From Magnetospirillum sp. (lineage in GTDB: Bacteria; Pseudomonadota; Alphaproteobacteria; Rhodospirillales; Magnetospirillaceae): a DNA stretch of 18,239 nucleotides. The stretch lies in the NCBI GenBank assembly GCA_020217035.1, contig JAIWOG010000303.1:1-18239 (forward strand), in the 5' to 3' direction. Below, piece after piece: positions 15,078-18,239 of this stretch. The notes beneath the pieces were generated by a model. That model saw only the letters and a program-made list of their open reading frames with translations, made no database searches and was not told the DNA's origin. The position numbers and the translations under genes were made by a program. Each line of letters begins with the position of its first letter. Positions within the stretch are counted from its first letter, which is position 1.

Positions 15078-16178
15078 TTAGCCGGCCAGGCGGTTGACCG
15101 CCAGGCGGCGGCGGAACGCTTCGGTCAGCGCCGGCAGGATCTGCAGCGCGTCGCCGACGATGCCCATGTGGGCGAATTCGAAGATGGTGGCGTTGGGGTC
15201 GGTGTTGATTGCCAAGATGATGTCCGAGCCTTCGACGCCGACGCGGTGCTGAATGGCCCCCGAGATACCGGCGGCGATGTAAAGGCGCGGGCGGATGGTC
15301 TTGCCGGTCTGGCCGATCTGACGGTCGGCGGGCATCCAGCCCTTTTGCACGACGGGGCGCGAGCAACCGTATTCGGCCCCCAGCACGGCGGCGAGGTCCT
15401 GGACCAGCTTGAAGTTTTCCGGGCGTCCCAGGCCCATGCCGCCGGCGACGACGATGTCGGCATAGGCCAGTTGGGCCTTCTCGATGTTGGCGTCGGCGAT
15501 GAAGTCCAGGATCTTGGTGATGATGGACGATTCTTCCAGGGCCAGGGAATGGCGGACAATTCGGCCCTCTCGACCTTCCTGGCGTTCCGGCATGGCCATG
15601 ACGCGGGGACGCACGGTGGCCATCTGCGGGCGGAAGTTCAGTGTGTGGATGGTACACAAAAGCGTGCCGCCGAAGGTCGGACGGGTGGCCGCCAGCGAAC
15701 CTTCATGGTCGATGGCCAGTTCGGTGCAGTCGGCGGTGAGCCCCGTGGCCAGGGTGGTGGCCACGGTGCCGGCCAGGTCGCGGCCCAGGTTGGTGGCGCC
15801 CAGCAGCAGGATTTCCGGCTTGTGGGTGTTGACCAGGTCGGTCAGCGAAGCTGCGTATGTCTGGTTGCGGTAATCGGTCAGGATCGGGTCTTCCATCAGG
15901 TAGACCAGGTCGGCGCCGTATTCGAAGCAATCCTTGACGGCGGCCCCAGTGGCGTCGCCGGGGCCGGCCAACAGGGCGCCGGCCAGTTCCACGCCCAGCT
16001 TGTCGGCCAGCTTGCGGCCTTCGCCCAGCAATTCCCACGACACCGGATGTACCTGGCCGCGTTCCATCTCGATGAACACCCAGACGTGCTTGTAGGCATT
16101 GAAGTGCTCGGGGAGCTCCTTCTTCATCCCGGCGCGGTTGCCGCCGGCGGCGGCGGCGGGAGCAGCTTGTTCGCTCAT
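15078..16178 (-). CDS. fixB: Electron transfer flavoprotein alpha subunit FixB
   Basis: A 366-residue ETF-alpha homologue. The C-terminal FAD domain (about 240-355) carries [18 protein letters not shown], beginning at 287, and ISGAIQH (305-311), the FAD-pyrophosphate loops. The N-terminal domain (about 30-215) is the usual ETF fold. The first 20 residues are an Ala/Gly-rich extension. With FixA it forms the NADH-oxidising flavoprotein of FixABCX. It starts 13 nt after fixA. Confidence 0.97.
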   Translation of the reverse strand: MSEQAAPAAAAGGNRAGMKKELPEHFNAYKHVWVFIEMERGQVHPVSWELLGEGRKLADKLGVELAGALLAGPGDATGAAVKDCFEYGADLVYLMEDPILTDYRNQTYAASLTDLVNTHKPEILLLGATNLGRDLAGTVATTLATGLTADCTELAIDHEGSLAATRPTFGGTLLCTIHTLNFRPQMATVRPRVMAMPERQEGREGRIVRHSLALEESSIITKILDFIADANIEKAQLAYADIVVAGGMGLGRPENFKLVQDLAAVLGAEYGCSRPVVQKGWMPADRQIGQTGKTIRPRLYIAAGISGAIQHRVGVEGSDIILAINTDPNATIFEFAHMGIVGDALQILPALTEAFRRRLAVNRLAG

Positions 16179-16191
16179 GTCACTTTCTCCT

Positions 16192-17046
16192 TCAGGCCTG
16201 GGCCACGCGACCCAGAAGGTCGGTGTGCAGCTTGGGGGCGGCGGCGAAGATCGCCTCGACCGCGTCGTTGGCGATGTCGGTGCTGCTGCGGTTGGCGGTT
16301 TCCACCAGCTTGGCCTTGTCGGCGCGCGGCTTGGGGGCGAACACCTTCTTGACCACGGTGGGCGATCCCTTCAGGCCGCAGCGGGTCAGGTCCTCGATGC
16401 CGGCCTTGGCGGCGTTCAGGATGGTGATGGGTTCACGGGCCGCCCGCAGCACGTTGGGCATGGAGCCGCGGCGCACCACGTTCGAGCCTTCCAGCATGGT
16501 GACCATCACCGGCAGCTTGGTCTTCAGCACCTGCACGCCGCCTTCGGCGCGGCGCTGGGCGGTGATCTCGCGCTTGGCGGGGTCCAACGCCTCGATCGAG
16601 GAGATGTAGGTCAGCTGGTTCAGACCCAGGCGACAGGCGATGCCGGGGCCGACCTGGGCGGTGTCGCCGTCGATGGTCTGCTTGCCGCAGAACACCATGT
16701 CGATGGGGCCTTCGGTCTCGGCGATCTTGCTGATCGCCATGGACAGGGCGTAGGAGGTGGCCAAGGTGTCCGAACCGGCGAAGAAGCGGTCGGTCAGCAG
16801 CACCGCCTTGTCGGCGCCGATGCCCATGGCCTTGCGCAGGGCGTCCTCGGCCATGGGCGGACCCATGGTCAGCACGATCACCTTGCCGCCGACCTGGTCA
16901 CGCAGTTGAAGCGCCGCTTCCAGCGAGAACAGGTCGTAGGGGTTGATGATGGTGGGCACACCCTGGCGCATGATGGTGTTGGTGACCGGGTGGACGCGAA
17001 TCTGGGCGCTGTCCGGAACCTGCTTGATACAAACAACGATATTCAT
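16192..17046 (-). CDS. fixA: Electron transfer flavoprotein beta subunit FixA
   Basis: A 284-residue ETF-beta homologue and first gene of fixABCX. It begins [18 protein letters not shown], carries the [15 protein letters not shown] segment, and has [15 protein letters not shown] in the nucleotide-binding region, all typical of FixA. In the complex NADH is oxidised by FixAB and electrons bifurcate to quinone and ferredoxin. The ATG at 17046 has AAGGAG upstream. An in-frame ATG at 17100 is rejected because it would lie upstream of the sigma-54 promoter's own start site. Confidence 0.97.
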   Translation of the reverse strand: MNIVVCIKQVPDSAQIRVHPVTNTIMRQGVPTIINPYDLFSLEAALQLRDQVGGKVIVLTMGPPMAEDALRKAMGIGADKAVLLTDRFFAGSDTLATSYALSMAISKIAETEGPIDMVFCGKQTIDGDTAQVGPGIACRLGLNQLTYISSIEALDPAKREITAQRRAEGGVQVLKTKLPVMVTMLEGSNVVRRGSMPNVLRAAREPITILNAAKAGIEDLTRCGLKGSPTVVKKVFAPKPRADKAKLVETANRSSTDIANDAVEAIFAAAPKLHTDLLGRVAQA

Positions 17047-17084
17047 GGCCGGGCTCCTTGGCGGAAAATCTGGATATGCTTTTC

Positions 17085-17099
17085 GCAATCCGCGTGCCA
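17085..17099 (-). promoter_or_regulatory. Sigma-54 promoter of fixABCX
   Basis: The minus strand reads TGGCACG-CGGA-TTGC, identical to the consensus. The start is expected near 17073, about 27 nt before the fixA ATG. An IHF site and a NifA site follow upstream in the standard order. Confidence 0.93.
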
Positions 17100-17117
17100 C
17101 TAGATCAAACCAATATA

Positions 17118-17130
17118 AATCAATGTGTTA
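17118..17130 (+). promoter_or_regulatory. IHF binding site upstream of fixA
   Basis: AATCAATGTGTTA matches WATCAANNNNTTR at every defined position. It lies in an AT-rich stretch midway between the fixA -24 element and the NifA site, where IHF-induced bending would act. Confidence 0.75.
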
Positions 17131-17154
17131 TGGCGAAGTTTATAGGTATGCTAT

Positions 17155-17170
17155 TGTCGCGGTTGCGACA
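17155..17170. promoter_or_regulatory. NifA upstream activator site of fixA
   Basis: TGTCGC-GGTT-GCGACA is TGT-N10-ACA with six perfectly symmetric bases on each side. It begins 56 bp upstream of the -24 box and 6 bp after the nifW stop. The same symmetry could form a small stem at the end of the nifW mRNA. Confidence 0.92.
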
Positions 17171-17175
17171 GCCTG

Positions 17176-17502
17176 TCAGCCTCGCACCGCTTTCAGGGTG
17201 TCGAGCGAGACAAAAGCCGGGGCCGCCGGTTGTTGGTCCTGGAACACCTTGAAGACCTTCTCCTCGATTCCGCTGCTGGTGACGAAGTCGTCATGGGCCC
17301 GCTTCAGGGCGGCGGCGCAGGCGGCTTTGCGGCTCGCCTCGGGCAGGTCGGCGACGGCGTCCTGGCGCATGTATTGCTGAAAGCGCTTCAGGATGTGCAG
17401 GCGGCTGACATTCACGGTGCCCTGGTCATAGGGCACGTCCAGGACGGTGAAGAAATCCTCGGCGGTGGACAGGCCGCGCAGTTGCTCGATGATGCCGCTC
17501 AT
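17176..17502 (-). CDS. nifW: Nitrogenase-stabilising/protective protein NifW
   Basis: A 108-residue NifW family protein, thought to assist maturation or oxygen protection of the MoFe protein. It begins MSGIIEQLRGLSTAEDFF and contains VPYDQGTVNVSRLHILKRF and the later KVFKVF, the pattern of the family. The start chosen is the ATG at 17502, with AAAGGG upstream. A longer frame from 17676 reads through the sigma-54 promoter and looks non-coding. It is transcribed alone from its own promoter toward fixA. Confidence 0.94.
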   Translation of the reverse strand: MSGIIEQLRGLSTAEDFFTVLDVPYDQGTVNVSRLHILKRFQQYMRQDAVADLPEASRKAACAAALKRAHDDFVTSSGIEEKVFKVFQDQQPAAPAFVSLDTLKAVRG

Positions 17503-17560
17503 GCTGGTACCCTTTCCCTTTGATGGCGCGGGGATGGATGTCCCGCTGCCTAGGGACGCA

Positions 17561-17575
17561 GCAAGGGGCGTGCCA
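17561..17575 (-). promoter_or_regulatory. Sigma-54 promoter of nifW
   Basis: The minus strand reads TGGCACG-CCCC-TTGC, a perfect -24/-12 element. The start is expected near 17549, leaving a leader of about 47 nt. The NifA site at 17619 is 44 bp upstream. Confidence 0.93.
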
Positions 17576-17618
17576 GCCCAAACGCAAGGCATTGCCTGGA
17601 TTTTGGGCAAAACGCCGA

Positions 17619-17634
17619 TGTCGCAGATGCGACA
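17619..17634. promoter_or_regulatory. NifA upstream activator site between nifW and glnK
   Basis: TGTCGC-AGAT-GCGACA is a perfect symmetric TGT-N10-ACA site. It is about 78 bp (centre) upstream of the predicted nifW start. It is also about 95 bp from the predicted glnK start on the other side, so it may serve both. Confidence 0.9.
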
Positions 17635-17695
17635 CAGCAGGCGGTCTTTGCGACAAAAGCGCGGAAATCCGCCCAAAGGACGATTTTTGGAAAAA

Positions 17696-17710
17696 CGGCA
17701 CGGCTTTTGA
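17696..17710 (+). promoter_or_regulatory. Possible sigma-54 promoter of glnK-amtB
   Basis: CGGCACG-GCTT-TTGA has a near-perfect -24 element, correct spacing, and TTGA instead of TTGC at -12. The predicted start is near 17722, with the glnK GTG at 17774. No clear NtrC site was recognised upstream. Confidence 0.55.
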
Positions 17711-17773
17711 ATAAGTCCGGTCGTGGGCCGTCGCCCGCTGGGGATTTTGACCCTTCACTACAAGGGGGAAGCC

Positions 17774-18112
17774 GTGAAACTGATCATTGCCATCATCAAG
17801 CCGTTCAAGCTGGACGAAGTGCGCGAGGCGCTGACCCTTCTGGGCATCCAGGGCCTGACCGCCACCGAGGTCAAGGGCTTTGGCCGGCAAAAGGGGCAGA
17901 CCGAGATTTATCGTGCTGCCGAATACGTCGTCAGCTTCGTGCCCAAGATCAAGATCGAGCTGGTCGTCAACGACGACGTCGTCGACCGTGCCGTCGAGGC
18001 CATCCAAGCCTCGGCGCGAACCGACAAGATCGGTGACGGCAAGATCTTCGTCATGGACGTCGCCCACGCGTTGCGCATCCGCACCGGCGAAGCCGACACC
18101 GAAGCCCTGTGA
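17774..18112 (+). CDS. glnK: PII nitrogen regulatory protein (GlnK/GlnZ type)
   Basis: A 112-residue PII trimer subunit that senses 2-oxoglutarate, ATP and ADP. It binds AmtB and, in relatives, DraT and DraG. The start is a GTG at 17774 with GGGGGAA upstream. The longer frame from 17723 adds an unrelated N terminus. VKLIIAIIKPFKLDEVREAL is the standard opening. The T-loop GRQKGQTEIYRAAEY (37-51) has uridylylation site Y51 but Ala at 48, where PII proteins usually have Gly. The B-loop reads T83-D84-K85-I-G, with Asp at the usual Gly84. The next gene is amtB, which is why glnK is preferred over glnB. Confidence 0.93.
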   Translation: MKLIIAIIKPFKLDEVREALTLLGIQGLTATEVKGFGRQKGQTEIYRAAEYVVSFVPKIKIELVVNDDVVDRAVEAIQASARTDKIGDGKIFVMDVAHALRIRTGEADTEAL

Positions 18113-18137
18113 ATACCCGTCTGGAGAGGACCCGATC

Positions 18138-18239
18138 ATGAGCCATCTGAAGAAGGTAATGGCCGGCGCCGGATTGGCGTTGAGCACGATGTTTGTGGCC
18201 GGCGCCGCGCTGGCGGAAGAGGCGGCGGCGGCGGCCGAG
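18138..18239 (+). CDS. amtB: Ammonium transporter AmtB (N-terminal fragment)
   Basis: The first 34 residues only, cut by the window end. They form a signal-peptide-like sequence: MSHLKK, a hydrophobic run AGAGLALSTMFVAGAALA, and then an Ala/Glu-rich segment. GGAGAGG precedes the ATG and glnK ends 25 nt upstream. The identification rests mainly on the near-universal glnK-amtB pairing. The fragment itself is too short for motif proof. Confidence 0.8.
   Translation, partial: MSHLKKVMAGAGLALSTMFVAGAALAEEAAAAAE

Noticed and set aside
13734..16352. Very long open frame on the plus strand (872 codons) opposite fixX, fixC and fixB
   Set aside because: It is a codon-bias shadow of high-GC genes. Its product is Gly/Val/Asp/His-rich low-complexity sequence with no domain, while the opposite strand encodes clear Fix proteins.
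17503..17676. N-terminal extension of nifW
   Set aside because: It would translate the sigma-54 promoter and NifA site. NifW homology starts at the ATG at 17502.

Overview
This window is a nitrogen-fixation (nif/fix) locus of a GC-rich alphaproteobacterium. A Rhodospirillales member close to Magnetospirillum, Phaeospirillum or Rhodospirillum is the best guess. The reasons are the nifH-draT-draG arrangement, the oxygen-sensitive type of NifA, the fixABCX operon and the glnK-amtB pair. The genus is an inference from gene content, not a sequence match.

Layout from left to right. The 5' end of nifH leaves the window on the minus strand. Divergent from it runs draT-draG (plus), which switches nitrogenase reductase off and on by ADP-ribosylation. 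Convergent on draG is a minus-strand operon of a bacteriophytochrome histidine kinase, a heme oxygenase and an ArsC-like nitrogenase-associated protein. Next comes the minus-strand operon nifB - fdxN-type ferredoxin - nifZ - nifT - SIR2-like protein - [2Fe-2S] ferredoxin, closed by a clear terminator. Upstream of nifB lies nifA (minus). It is followed by a polytopic membrane protein resembling GT-C glycosyltransferases, a ferritin-like protein, and the fixA-fixB-fixC-fixX operon, all minus. nifW (minus) comes next, then divergent glnK-amtB (plus, amtB cut by the window end).

Regulatory layout is unusually readable. Six NifA-type upstream activator sequences (TGT-N10-ACA) are present. Five follow the extended palindrome TGTCG-N6-CGACA. 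Sigma-54 -24/-12 elements can be read upstream of nifH, draT, nifB, fixA and nifW, with a weaker one before glnK. Sites matching the full IHF consensus sit between activator site and promoter at nifH and fixA.

How the genes work together. FixABCX and the ferredoxins supply low-potential electrons to nitrogenase reductase (NifH). NifB makes the cofactor precursor, and NifZ, NifT and NifW support nitrogenase maturation. NifA with sigma-54 turns the genes on. DraT/DraG, GlnK and AmtB adjust activity to ammonium and energy status. The less expected parts are the complete red-light sensor module (bphP-bphO), a SIR2-fold protein that lacks the usual catalytic Asn, and the divergent draT promoter that appears to share NifA sites with nifH.
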